64,000 nt of DNA from Ciona savignyi (GCA_000149265.1 CH003232.1:500610-564609); one strand, 5' to 3'. Positions 44,455 to 56,100 are shown, counted from the stretch's first letter. The notes: generated by a model not told the origin, from the sequence alone. Program-made: numbers and translations.

Positions 44455-47170
44455 CATCTGTGTGAAGTTACCAACAACATCAACACTCCTGTCCCTATGA
44501 ATCGCCTCTAACCAAAACGTGGCGTTCCTGCGAGCTGTTTATGTAAATCATAAATCATTACGTTTTCTGACCCTTCGCGCTTGCCTGAACCAAGAGAGAT
44601 TCTGGTCCGTCCAGTAACACCGGTTTACACCGACTGTGATTTCCCTTTTTAAGTAAAACATAACTGACAATTCGTTTTTGAGTAACCCAATTAACATTTT
44701 TATAGCCGGTAATAACCTTAAGGGTTGCTAAACTAATAAACATAGGTCACTTATCCTGTGTACCAGTCCACTTATTTTTTTATTTTCTGTAGCCATTTAT
44801 CTATATTGTTCTGACGATCTATACACTAAATTCCATATATTTCATCATATATATATATATACATCGAGTAAAAATGTTAAGGATTGTAAAACTAAAACGT
44901 TGATAACATAGGTCACTTCACCAGTGTACCAGTACATTTTTTTCTATTTTACATTTATGCCTTTCCAACTTCATTTTGTTCTCATTTTAGTTCCCACCTA
45001 TCCTACTTGGATGCGATCCATTTCACGGTACTGTAACTGCCGATAATTCAAAAACAATCTTTTTCTTTTTTAGAATATCTGGAATTATGCAAACCGGTTA
45101 CATAATTGTAAAGATTTTAACTTTTTCCGTTTTAAAAGTTTATTAAACCTATACAAATACTGCACATTTTTTAAGTGAAATAGTAATGTTTTTTTATATA
45201 GCACAGCCGAATCAAACTTTTTCAATGGTAATCGGATAGTAAAAATGTAATAACACTGAAAACACTGTTTTACCCTGTGCCCTATGAACTAAGATTATTT
45301 TCACGGCACATGCAAAGTTTTAATCTGGCTTAAACTCAATATATTCGTTTTTTTAATCTGGCTTAAAACTCGGTATATCCGCTTTTTAATTTTTTAATCT
45401 GGCTTAAAAACTCGCTAATACACCACCGACAATTTTTAACGGACTCCCAAAAGAAATCCGAAAATATTTGTTTCGGTAAAAATGACTTACCATTCCATTT
45501 TGGAGGCTACATTGATGCATTAATATATATTTGATCACTAGATTGGAGTAAAATCTACATAACACTGCAGTGTCCTCACTGCGAGACAGATTATTATCGG
45601 GGTGAACAAAAAGAAATAATGGCGTAATTTGCGCTTGAAGCCTATATGCCCGGAAATTGCATCAAACGAAATTGCCTGGAAAGTGGGTTTATCAGTCTGG
45701 CATCTCGCCTTTTATAGCGCTGTGAGACATAAAAACAACATCATAAGATCACCGTGGAATGTTGCATGCATAAAAACAGATTAAAATCAACTCTTGACTG
45801 GGGTTGAAAAAAGGTCACAGATGGTACAGTTTATTTAGGGACAGGACCTGCAAACGTAGTTGCCCAGCGGCTACTTGCATATCGGTTAAAATGTCGGCCA
45901 GGGATTAAAGTTGTCAAACCACACAGAAAAACGACTGATGACCACACGCAGTTATTTCAGCGTAATTTAATTAGCAGTAAGACGACCAAGTATACCATAC
46001 ACTGCCTCCGGATATAGACGTACCGAAAGGCGGTACGGCATGCGCAAATTATTGTTAACCGCGACATAATTTTTGTTTGCACACTGTATTTGTCAATAAT
46101 GTTTTGAACGGTTATATACACCAATTGAGGGGTAAACGGTCATTTACACCAATTTGAAAACGGTCATTTACACCAGTAAACGATCATTTACACCAATTTC
46201 AAATAATCGCAAAGGCTGATTTTAAGTTAGTAAGCATAGTTCTTACAACCGCGCTTTTTAAATTCCTACATATATAACTACATTGTGTAATAATTGTTGG
46301 TGATCTTTATAGTTCGCCAGGTCTACTCAGCTTGTGTTTGTTTTTTATAACATACATTTACCTGAATTATTAAGATCAGACTAAATCAAATGTCCAGTTA
46401 GCCCAAAGGTTAACAAGGGCGATACATTTATCGAGTTGTTGGCTGTACGAAAAGGGACTTAGTATCGTGCCCATTATCGGTTCGAAACATAACCCAGTTA
46501 CAAGGAAATCAAAAATATTTGTGTCACTGTAGTCAGTATTATAGGCTTAAAACATATTTATTATCTTACCTAGCTAAGTTTCGATCCTACCCACGGCTTA
46601 ACAGCACATTATATGCAGAGTTTTGCATATTAATCGGCCGCCCTAACCATCTGACCAAATGACATTTCCGAAGCGACAGGGCTGTAGTTTTTCTGTTTTT
46701 TTATATTTCCTATGGTATAAACATAAGTAATCTCCCCTTATCCACCCTAATTCTCAAAAAACGCACCAACGTATAAAAGGTAAATATATGGATTTATTAT
46801 ATTTCAATAACACTCAAGTTCAAAATAACACGCACTAACTCGGGTACAGCAATTCACAATCAACATTATTAACACCAAATTGGTATTTTGATTTACTAAA
46901 AAATGATGTACTTAAATACTACGGCTTAATAATGATGGTAAACCTTAAAAAGATATAGATGATTAATGTTATATATTAAAATGTTACGTATGCGTTGTTA
47001 AAAGTTATTTATTTAAACAATTTTCTAACAATCTTCACCATATAACCCTTTTCCTCTCAAAATAGGTTTTTCATCAAAGAAAAAGGTAGAATTGAATAAA
47101 AAGAGTAAGCATTATTCTAATTAAGCTTCGGTGTTGTTATTTCACAAACAAGTTAGCTGCGAAAACTTGT
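44455..47170. other. Intergenic DNA between CA-C and CA-B
   Basis: No exon seen. Small repeats: TTTTTAATCTGGCTTAAAA three times near 45348-45410, and AACGGTCATTTACACCA three times near 46130-46200. Confidence 0.5.
46388..46505 (+). mobile_element. Diverged SINE family 2-like copy
   Basis: TCCAGTTAGCCCAAAGGTTA (A-box-like), CATTATCGGTTCGAAACATA (B-box-like), CCCAGTTACAAGG end. Confidence 0.5.
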
Positions 47171-47174
47171 TTTT

Positions 47175-50100
47175 TTACCACGAGATGCCAGCCGAGAGCA
47201 GTGTGAACACCAGCGCCACCACGTGAAGAGAAATTTGAGGTAAGGAGGTTATTCCACCGGACGAGGGTCGGGTAACTACACGGCCGTTTAAGGGTAATGT
47301 GGGGCGATAATTACCCCCAATTAGTAGATTGGGTGGGGCGTTTTGTTTGTTTTGGTACAAACTGGTTTGGAGACGGTCAGCCTGGAAAAAGGAGAGTAAG
47401 TGTAAATATTCATCCGCGGTAATGGTGGTGTTAATAGACATGGCGCAAATGGACAGAAGATAATGTTGATTTGGGCGAAAATGTGTATGGTAGGTACTTT
47501 AAAAATGTGGCTTAGATAGACAGGTGGTGTGCTTACCAAGGTTGATTTGTGTGGAAATGTGTATGGTAGGGACTTTGAAAATGTGGCACAGATGGACAGG
47601 CGGTGTGCTTATCAAGGTTGATGTGTGTGAAAATGTGTATGGTAGGGACTTTGGGAATGTGGGACAGATGGACAGGTGGTGTACTTATCAAGGTTGATTT
47701 GTGTGGAAATGTGTATTGTAGGGACTTTGGAAATGTGGCACAGATAGACTGGTGGTGTGCTTATCAAGGTTGATTTGCGTATGAGGTTAAATAGTGGTAG
47801 TGTTTTGAACAATAAAACCGATTACCTAACCAGCGTTTAAAAAAAGGTATAACGGGTTAATGTTTAAGAAAAGTACGAGAAATCAATAACCTGAGCTTGG
47901 GAAATGATGATGGGTTCTCTGAACACGGTCCACACTACTGCTTCCGAGCATGGTGGTGTAGTAAGCGAGCCCCTGAAACGAGTGTGGCCGAATGGTTAAC
48001 GCGACCGATACATATACCGACTCTTATACAAAAAAAAAACGGTCTTAGCAACGAACCCAATAGGGTTCAAAGCTTAGTTTAGTGAAAAAATAGGTTAAAT
48101 TAAAAAACGGTCTTTGGGACGAGACAATCATGGGTTCGAGACTAAACCCATAAAAAAATGAAGAAAGTAAAGGAACGACCGTGTGGCCATATTGTCGTGA
48201 CCGATTAATATATTGGATTCTATATTAAACCGCAACAGGACCAGTATAGTTTCGAAACGTCGCCAAGCAAATATAGAGAAAAACGATCGTGTGGTCTAAT
48301 GATTGTTAGCGAGTCGGTTTTGGTGATGAGTCCGTCTCGGATTCAAAACTTAAGTCAGCATTTTTTAGTATTTTTAGCCAATTGCGGTGGCGGAACGGTT
48401 AACGACAGCGAGTAGGATATAAACACGGACATAGTGAAGGATTCGGTGGCCGTGTGTTCGATTCTCGACCTGACAAAAATGCTAAGAGGGAACTATACGC
48501 AGTAAAAATGGGAAAAAAAACTATAATGGAAGGAAAGCGTGAGGTAGGGAAACTGCACACTAAAATGAGAGCATTAATGTTAGTTTTAAACATGGGGTTA
48601 GAGTTAGTTATAGAGTTGAGATTAGTGTTTAGTCTAGCCCCGTAAAAATGTGAGATTTGTTCACAAATTTACACCAACTGGAAATCTTAAATAAAAGAAA
48701 GACCAACGGAAAATCCTTAGTGGAATAATTTTTACCAAAATCTTTTTTTTATAAAATCATATTTTGTACAATGAACTTACTGGTATCTATAATAGTTGCT
48801 GAAATCGGCTGGGAAAATGGTAGAAAGAGCGAAGGGAACTTGGTTGGATGTGGCGTCTTCGAAAGCGACCGCTTGTAATCTATTTTGCGCCATGAACACC
48901 TCCATTGCAGTATTATCTGCAGTACCTTCGACCTGGGAATGGAATGATATTGAACAGTGTCGCCTTTAGTTTAGCGTTGTGGGAACATGTTGTTTTACAT
49001 GGTTATATGATAGGATAAAATATTCATGTTCTCGGGCAAAGTCTGATTATCACGCACACACCGTTGAGTTACCGGGGATAGGATAGGATTGATATCCATG
49101 TTTATCCCCGTGAATGGTAAAACGGAAGGGGTTATCACACGGGCAATCGTCAGATCACCTCACGCCCACTGTCGGGTTACCGGAGCTATTGCAGTGTGTT
49201 GTATAATTGAGACGTTTCTTCAATTTATTAGAACCCATTATCCGCTGGGTTCAGGCAATGTCCGTTAAGTGCCTTACCCATTAAGGACACAACCGACCCG
49301 CCAGCGACCACTTTTAAAGCTACAACCTTTCGGTTGAAAGGCGTCGCACTAAACCATAAGACTAACTGGTCGAACGTTCATTTTAAGCTCATTACCTTTA
49401 TAAAAATTAAAGTAAAAGTTAAAACTGATTACCTTTTTAAAATATAAAGTAAAAGTTAAAACTGTTTACCTTTACAAAAAATCCCAGAACGGCCAACCCG
49501 TCAGTTTCTCCCAAAGCGACACTAATGTTTGGGTACTTTGTATTGACGTGTACAATGTGAAGCTCGCCGAAGTACTGCTTGTTGTCCAAGAAGTGCTCGG
49601 ACCCGACAGTGCTTCCGTTTGCTGCCCAATGCAGATGGAACTGCAGCGCTTGGTAATTACCCGGCAACACTTTGCTGTCGGAAATGGTGTAACCTCCAGT
49701 GATATCTACTTGCACTGGAAGTAAACACAATCGGTTTATTTGAGGTCAATCGTCGAATTAGTTATTCCCATTTTCATGCTGTTAGAGTTGGAGATTTTTT
49801 TTTATATATTTGTGACAATTTGCATTTTCAATTAGGATAGAACAGGGATGTCCAACCTGCGGCCCACCTGAGATTTTTGTGCGGCCCGCTAGTTATTTTT
49901 AAGTAGTATTTTAAACTTTGAATCTTAGCCTAAATAAAATGTATCAGTCAGCTTTTAGGGGCGCAGTAATAGTAGGCTGTAAGTATAGGAGCAACAGGAA
50001 TACAGGAAAGGATTATAAATTATTGGTTTTTAATTGTTTCTTTATGTACCAATTTTTCTTGAAATTTAATAGGTGCTGCGGCCCATTGAATTAATTTAAG

Positions 50101-53100
50101 TGAAAATGCGGCCCACTGCAATAAACGGTTGGACATCCCTGGGATAGAATATTAATATTTCTCCCTGTGAATGGGAAAATCAAGGGGGTTTTAACACACG
50201 ACCAATCTTCATATCACCTCCAGCTCACCGTCGAGGTACTGGAGATATTGCAGTGTGTTGTGTACGATTCACACGTTCTATTAATTTGGTAAAACCCATA
50301 AGGTTCAGGCAATGTCCGTTAAATGCCTTGCCCAAGGACACAGCCGACTAGCTAGCGACCAGTTTCAAAGCTTAACTGGTCGCTAGCTAGTCGATTGTGT
50401 CCTTGGTCAAAATATGATGGAATATAGGAAGGATATTTATGTTTATCCCAGTAAATAAAAAAAACGCGTTGAGCGTTTAACACACGGGCACATGAACCTT
50501 CTGGTTTTGACTGTGGGAATCAAACCTAAAATCTTCTAAATATATGCATAAAAAAACAAACTTGAATATATATACGCAAAAAAAAAAAACTTACAAGCAT
50601 GACCATTGTTTAGCAGTTGCATTGTAGGTGGTACCGCAGTGAACATCGACAGGGCGAAGTTACCGAGTCTGCCATCAACCAGTGACCCGGAATGCTGGAT
50701 GTCGATAGGTGATTGATTCGAGGCGGCACATTCTGCAAAGTTGCTTCCCCAAGTAGATGGCCCTGTGAAAAAGAAATGTGTCTTAGTTTATTTTAGTTTA
50801 TTCATTTTTTGCCCCAGTATTTGAAAATGTCAAACGATTCAAATCATGACACAGGATCAGGAAAAGACGGCAATACGAACAGCCGTTAAACACGTCATTT
50901 AAAAAGTGTTTATTATTGTGTCTATTTGGGTTTGTTTAGTGTTAACGCCAGACTTCTCACACTCTCCTTTATAATGACTGTAAAGTGTTCGTTTATTACA
51001 GTGTACATAGGCTAGCAGGTCAGCTTTTAAGGCAGTGTCCACACATAAGGCATTGGTCTAAATTAGTTCGTGTGGCCGAATGGTTAACGCGACCGATACA
51101 CATATATACCAACTATATAAAAAACGGTTTTGCGAACGTAGCCATTATAGGTTTGAATCTTAGTCTGGTAAAAAATATAAACAAATCTTGGACAGGAAAT
51201 CGTTTTTTTTTTATTTAACGGTAAATGTACGCTTGTGCGACACTACATGAGAATTAACAATTGTCAGCCAGCGCGCTAGCATTAGCGTGGAAGTTATTAA
51301 CGGTCAAATTACTTTAACATTTCAATCATTCAACTGACGCTTAGAGGGCACGAATTGGCAGCAGAACTAAGCTTCGTCGAGCAGACTGTCGCGACCTAAA
51401 ATGCACCAACACTAAAAGGAGAGAAAGAGAGAAGAAGGGAACTGCTTAAAAGAGAGTAGAAACTCAATCTAACCCTGCCCTAAACTCTAACATCGATCCC
51501 AAAAATAAGCTCTACTTAAATTCGGGCCCAACACTAAGCCTAAAAGCCCATCTTACTTTTAGAGTGCAATTTTCCTCTTCTTTTTGTTTACCCCTCTGAA
51601 ATGTCTAGACTGACAGTGCATTAAAGTTCGTCCACATAACCTATACTTGCTTATAGACCCGTTTTTGTCTCAAAGCAACACTTTTGTGTTTTTAGTCCCT
51701 TTACAGTTACATGTTTGTATACGTTTTTGCTGTGGTTTTCCGGCCTGTAAAGGTACTTTATAATTTTATTGTTTTTTATTGTTTTGTTTTTACAGTTACA
51801 TGTTATTATTTATATTTTCTTGTTGTGTTTTTCAGTATTTTTATAACATTTTGATATAAGTTTTTTTAAATTAATTCAAATTAACGCTGAAATAATTAGG
51901 GAAGGAAACATGTGGCAAACCCGTTTCAACTTTCAATACATTTTGTTAATTCCAGCTAATCTTAACGCTAAAGATTAAGTTTAATTAAAACGATAAAGGA
52001 AATGTTAAAAACGAACTTAAACTGGCATTATGCGAAATTCTATTATTTAAAATGTGCATTAGTAGTAAAATTAAAAAACAGTGGATTTATTCACAAAAAA
52101 ACGGCGTTTTACCAATATATTTATATGCTCCTATTACAAAATTCTATTTACTTTATAAAAAAAATGTTAGTGCAGATAGGGAAGGGCTTGCAACCACATT
52201 ATTATAATGCTATTTTAGGACAATTGTTCGAGAGATAAAAAGGTCTTTTACATTTTTGTTTGGCTATTGAAAGATGGCATCAATTTGAGCGATTGTGCTT
52301 ATGAACACACAATAACAATACTGCATTGATGACGAACAACGGGTTATTTCCTCACAGTGGACAGTGTGAGGTATTAAGCAAGGATAAATGCTACCAGCAG
52401 AGAGGGCTGTGTTTAATGTTATGACTTTGGTGATTAACTAGGATCTAAGTTCGTGACAAAAGTTTTATTTTTGCACATTTCTACGGAAACGAAACAAAAC
52501 AAACCGCTCAAATTGTTAACCAAGTGTCTAATTATTCATACATTCAAACCTAAACAAAAACTCATGTTTTTAAACCGTTATTATGTATGCAATTTCAACA
52601 AAATAATTTTCTACATAGAAAAACACAATTTTACGAAGATAAAAAAACGCTCAAATTGTCAACCAAACATCTAACCATCCATACATCCAAACCTACACAA
52701 AAACTAATGCTTTTATAACGTTATGTTGTATACAACTACAGATTAATGTACACATTTGGTAAATGTTTAAATAAAATTATAACTTACCGTCTGATCCGCC
52801 ATAGCTCCAAGATGCTGCCGACTGTGCACTATCTACAAATAAAAATTTATAACATTTATTTCAAGGTGTTAACAAAATCATGATTTTTGCATAGTTTTCT
52901 TCTAAATTTACGTTTAGCGTTTAATACAGCCTATAAGTCAGTGGTTCTCAATCTTTTTGTGCGTGCCTTTCTTTGCCTATTTTTAATCTTTTCATTCCTT
53001 CCCTGCCGTATAAAGTACCCACAATTCGAGTCATTACTAGACGAAATAAGAATACATATATTTAGAGATGCTTAATATATCTACTAAACCACTTTAGTGT

Positions 53101-53366
53101 TACGCATATAGGTTTGAAAGTAGTACGTAATAATAGCAAATGTCATTAATCAAAAATTTAAAAAATCGACCTAGTGTAATATAACACTAAGTATAAAATA
53201 CACAAATTTCTTCCCTAAAATCCTGCCGGTTAAGAACCACTGGCCTTAGTGTTTATTTGTCAGTTAAGTAACAATCGCAGTCAACGCTAAAACTTAACCT
53301 GTAAATATGTAAATCCTTACCTATTGCCATTAAAGCCAAAAGGAAAATTGCTACAATCTTAATCAT
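47175..53366 (-). CDS. Alpha-carbonic anhydrase C, secreted, probable GPI anchor
   Basis: Seven exons: 53366-53321, 52832-52788, 50762-50595, 49714-49470, 48932-48781, 47972-47891, 47381-47175 (945 bp, 314 aa), in phase throughout. Signal peptide [14 protein letters not shown]. Seen: GPSTWG, QSPIDI, NNGH (His 85), QFHLHW (His 113, 115), GELHIVH (His 139, Glu 137), QGSLTTPPC (Thr 223, Cys 227), and Cys 42 for the disulfide. The C-terminus has [13 protein letters not shown], a Ser/Gly-rich stretch (possible omega site) and a hydrophobic tail ([19 protein letters not shown]) typical of a GPI signal. Exon 4 is 245 bp, exactly the sum of the two matching exons of gene B (65 + 180), so the intron between them is absent here. 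It is the first gene of the tandem cluster. The acceptor of exon 6 abuts a SINE. Confidence 0.94.
47455..47785. repeat. Tandem array, 76-bp unit, CA-C intron 6
   Basis: AATGTGTATGGTAGGGACTT recurs at a 76-bp spacing about four times, with GGTGTGCTTATCAAGGTTGA between. It begins about 75 bp upstream of the CA-C exon 7 acceptor. Confidence 0.88.
47977..48095 (+). mobile_element. SINE family 2 abutting CA-C exon 6
   Basis: GTGTGGCCGAATGGTTAACG through AGGGTTCAAAGCTTAG and an A-rich tail. Its head begins about 5 bp from the CA-C exon 6 border, so the branch point and most of the pyrimidine tract of that acceptor must lie in SINE sequence. Confidence 0.75.
48175..48480 (+). repeat. Cluster of diverged SINE family 2-like copies
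   Basis: Three blocks: CCGTGTGGCCATATTGTCGT (48178), ATCGTGTGGTCTAATGATTG (48286) and GCGGTGGCGGAACGGTTAAC (48383), the last with GTGTGTTCGATTCTCGACC as a B-box. They lie between CA-C exons 5 and 6. Confidence 0.5.
48505..48650. mobile_element. Partial MITE of the ACTAAAAGGAGGGAAAG family
   Basis: AAAAACTATAATGGAAGGAA and GGGAAACTGCACACTAAAAT, then the AACATGGGGTTAGAGTTAG interior, ending near TTTAGTCTAGCCCC without a clear right terminus. Confidence 0.5.
49012..49372 (-). mobile_element. SINE family 1, full copy plus short leading fragment
   Basis: 49075-49372 is near complete, to the head complement CTAAACCATAAGACTAACTG. 49012-49074 is a rearranged tail fragment. Lies in CA-C intron 4. 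Confidence 0.75.
49843..50141. mobile_element. hAT-like MITE, CAGGGATGTCCAACC termini
   Basis: 299 bp with 15-bp inverted termini CAGGGATGTCCAACC / GGTTGGACATCCCTG and an exact 8-bp duplication GGATAGAA (49835-49842, 50142-50149). The target is the GGATAGAATATT tail of a SINE, in CA-C intron 3. Confidence 0.88.
50142..50370 (-). mobile_element. SINE family 1 with a MITE inserted at its tail
   Basis: GGATAGAATATTAATATTTC to ACTAGCTAGCGACCAGTTTC. The outer GGATAGAA copy lies beyond the MITE at 49843-50141. A short inverted SINE piece follows at 50372-50405. Confidence 0.7.
50784..50906 (-). mobile_element. Retroposon family 3
   Basis: TTAGTTTATTTTAGTTTATT, CCCCAGTATTTGAAAATG, ACAGCCGTTAAACACGTCAT. 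It begins about 22 bp upstream of the CA-C exon 3 acceptor. Confidence 0.6.
51064..51172 (+). mobile_element. SINE family 2
   Basis: GTGTGGCCGAATGGTTAACG, AAAACGGTTTTGCGAACG, ATTATAGGTTTGAATCTTAG, A-rich tail. Confidence 0.75.
51405..51600. mobile_element. Diverged MITE of the ACTAAAAGGAGGGAAAG family
   Basis: Left end CCAACACTAAAAGGAGAGAA, CTAACCCTGCCCTAAACTCT interior, right end TTCCTCTTCTTTTTGTTTAC. Lies in CA-C intron 2. Confidence 0.6.
52505..52735. repeat. Tandem duplication, unit about 143 bp, CA-C intron 2
   Basis: CGCTCAAATTGT..ACCAA at 52505 and 52648, each followed by CATACAT(C/T)CAAACCTA and AAAAACT.ATG.TTTT. Confidence 0.75.
52939..53242. mobile_element. hAT-like MITE, CAGTGGTTCTCAA termini
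   Basis: 304 bp with inverted termini CAGTGGTTCTCAA / TTAAGAACCACTG. The flanks CTATAAGT and GCCTTAGT are a decayed 8-bp duplication. Fills most of intron 1 of CA-C. Confidence 0.75.
53321..53366 (-). other. CA-C exon 1 (signal peptide exon)
   Basis: This 46-bp exon starts at ATG (53366-53364), encodes [15 protein letters not shown] plus one base, and ends at a GTAAGG donor. The same small first-exon design occurs in CA-B (43 bp, 41898-41940) and CA-A (37 bp, 27965-28001), all ending in phase 1, which supports the three starts. Confidence 0.85.
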
Positions 53367-53505
53367 GGTGCTTTTAACAGCTTTTATTATTAACAAGCGA
53401 CCTTAAATCCTGTAAAATATAATTTAAAATTAAACTAATAATTAATTCAATCAAAAACAATTTAAAAACTAAAAAACTAACCTAACTCTTATTAATGCCC
53501 ACTGC

Positions 53506-53516
53506 TATATATATAT
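53506..53516 (-). promoter_or_regulatory. Candidate TATA box of CA-C
   Basis: An alternating TATATATATAT run lies about 140 bp upstream of the CA-C start codon on the coding strand. Transcription about 30 bp downstream would leave a 5' leader near 110 bases. AT runs are common in this DNA, so this is only a candidate. A trans-spliced leader, common in tunicates, would hide the true start. Confidence 0.3.
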
Positions 53517-53734
53517 CTGCACAGCCCCATATAACCTTATATAGGCTTGTTATAACTGCAACCCTTTAAAATAAAAGACTAAGAAATTTTAACTGCATGC
53601 AATTAAGAAATTTGTCTTTTATGGGAGTGATAATTAAAACTTCACATTTTAAATTAGTGTTAAAAACTAAAGTGAGATTTACAACTAATTCGAATTTATA
53701 ACGAATAGCGCATTTTATAGCGTGCCGTATAACT

Positions 53735-54010
53735 GTTACTGTGTTATCACCGTGAATGGTAAAACACGGGAGAGTTATCACACGAGCAATCGTCAAAATA
53801 CCTCGCAAATGCGCAAGCGCCTTTATTACACAAGTAATCGTCAGGTCACCTCACTCCCACCGTAGGGTTACCAGAGCTACTGCAGTTAGTTGTGTACGCT
53901 TGAGGCGTTTTCTTTTGTAAAACCCACTTGTCCAGTGGGTTTAGGGCATGTCCGTTATGTCTTACCCACAACAGCCTAGCTAGCGTGTGGTTTCGACCTA
54001 ACCGTTCGAC
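53735..54010 (-). mobile_element. Degraded SINE family 1 upstream of CA-C
   Basis: TTATCACCGTGAATGGTAAA, CGTCAGGTCACCTCACTCCC, ACCAGAGCTACTGCAGTTAG, and GTGTGGTTTCGACC at the head side, with an internal partial duplication near 53760-53840. Confidence 0.6.
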
Positions 54011-54044
54011 TACCGTTGACGTTCTTTAATTAAGCTATCTGTTC

Positions 54045-54152
54045 GGTCGTGTGGCCGAATGGTTAACGCGACCGATACAAATAAACACTCTGTACAAAAA
54101 CGGTCCTGCTGACGAGCCCATTATGGGTACGAAACTTGGCTCAGTTAAAAAA
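54045..54152 (+). mobile_element. tRNA-headed SINE family 2
   Basis: About 105 bp. GTGTGGCCGAATGGTTAACG resembles a tRNA A-box region, ATTATGGGTACGAAACTTGG supplies a B-box-like sequence, and an A-rich tail follows. ACGGTCCTGCTGACGAGCCC is the family core. Confidence 0.75.
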
Positions 54153-54486
54153 AAGAACGATTAAGCTTTCTGGCCAGCCGGAGCAAATTATAGGACAAAG
54201 CTCAAATAAAACCACAAACTTTACTCCGGGCGCTTTTTACACTTTAGGAATTTGACACCGAAAACTACTTTGTAATTAACCTAACTTTAAATTACTTTTC
54301 ACTCGAAAATCGTTCTTTGTAACAAATCTGTACAACTTAGTATAGATTTAAAAGACAACCCTGCGAGAGCGTAACAACAATAAATTTATATAGAAAACGA
54401 AAATGTAGGATATTAGGCTTAATATGTATAAGGTAAGAAATTGCTTTATAACATATGTAACGGTGAAAATATCACACGGTCTTAGC

Positions 54487-54661
54487 CAGTGATGGGATTC
54501 AAAATTTAAGAACAGGTTCTCTATTGTATTGTACTTACTAACAACTGGTTCCCTAAAAGTCCTAATGTCTGTAAATAAGCAAGAATCGGATCGGTGATTA
54601 TCCCGACGTTCCAAGAACGGGTTCGACCGAACCCATGCGAACCCCTTGAATCCCATCACTG
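54487..54661. mobile_element. hAT-like MITE, CAGTGATGGGATTCAA termini
   Basis: 175 bp with 16-bp inverted termini CAGTGATGGGATTCAA / TTGAATCCCATCACTG. The flanks GTCTTAGC and GTTTTAAC agree at six of eight positions. Confidence 0.75.
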
Positions 54662-54904
54662 GTTTTAACCCTAAACGTTTTATGGTCTTTATCCACTTAG
54701 CCCAGTAAGAAATTATAAAATACTACATATATGGTTAATTGTAGAAATAGTAAGCGCGACTAATTCACACACAATTTTTTTTACATTAAAAATGGTCGTA
54801 ATAACCCATCGCGCGTTCGAAACTTGGCATGACCAAAATAATTGAACACTAATTTTATGCAAACAAAAGTTAAACTTAAAAGTTAGTTTTTTTAAGTGAG
54901 ACAA

Positions 54905-56100
54905 TGCATGAAATAACTTAATTTCGATTAAATGCAGTACAGCCCATATAGAATGGTATAAGCGCGCATTTTTAGACTCGGTTACTTAACTGGACTTAAC
55001 CTAAGAATTTATACTTAACTTCAAAGTTTTGGGTGAAAGGCGACTTGGCAAACTTGTGTTTAAATAGCTTTGCCCGATTAAGTTACATTTTTTTGTAGTG
55101 ATTAAATTTCAGACAAAAAAAACACGAAAAGTTCAGGTAAGGTTATATGATTCAATTCCAAAAATTCGTGGTGGTTAAATTTCAAACAAAGACACGTTTA
55201 TGTAACTTTATATCTACCACCATCAATCCCGAGCGTTTAAGGACAACTGCACTACAAAAGTAAAACATTCGACTCGACTGACCTTATCAACCTATTCAGC
55301 CAAATGATTTCAACATTTAAAAGAACGTTGCTACTTTATTCACCGCAAAAACCTAAGTCTTTTAGACATTTGTTACAAAATCCAGAAACTGACAAAGTAC
55401 ACGATTCGCTTAAAAAAACTATCAAGTTAAAGCAATCTTAAAGAAATATCGCTACGAAAAAAAAGTACACGTGTACCAGACACTTAGAATACGTAATAAC
55501 TACCTACGCCCAAAGTCCTTTATATATGTATGCTTACGGACGTGAAGTTTGCCTTCTTTCCCTCTAGCAGGCTGCATATAATCCCACAGTAGGAATAAGT
55601 ATAAATCGTTTTAATATTTAAAGCGGATTTAGTAAATTAACTCTAGACGCAAATGGTGCAGTTAAGTTATTATAAACTTTCCTGCTTAGGGATTAATATT
55701 TAATTACGAAAATGAATAAGCGTCGTACGCCTTTGTTGTAAATACAAACACTATAATAACCGCGTGTAAGTGCTTAGGCATAGTTAGAAATAGTACTTAT
55801 TAACATATGGCTCTATGGGTTGGCGTTTAAGCGTGCAAATTGGAACAGCATGTAATATCCATGTAAACATAAATCAGCGTCGTTAGTTATCAAATGTGCT
55901 TTAACGCGCCTTTCGCATACAACAATGTATTTAGAACCTTTATAAACAACCTATATATAATTTTTTATTCGTATCTGTGTTCACTTACGTCTTACACAGC
56001 AATATATTTGTACCGAGCTTATGTGCGAAGCAAGTATAGGGTTTTAATCAAGACCGTTTTTTAACGTGGTATAGTTTTCAAAACTGTTGGATCTCGTGTC
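54905..56100. other. No gene recognised
   Basis: Upstream of CA-C; no supported exon or known repeat. Confidence 0.45.

Noticed and set aside
47612..47812. Minus-strand frames of 66-72 codons
   Set aside because: They read through the 76-bp tandem array, whose unit is open by chance.
54047..54152. tRNA gene
   Set aside because: A- and B-box-like sequences are present, but there is no cloverleaf acceptor pairing, the copies are many, and an A-rich tail follows; this is a SINE.
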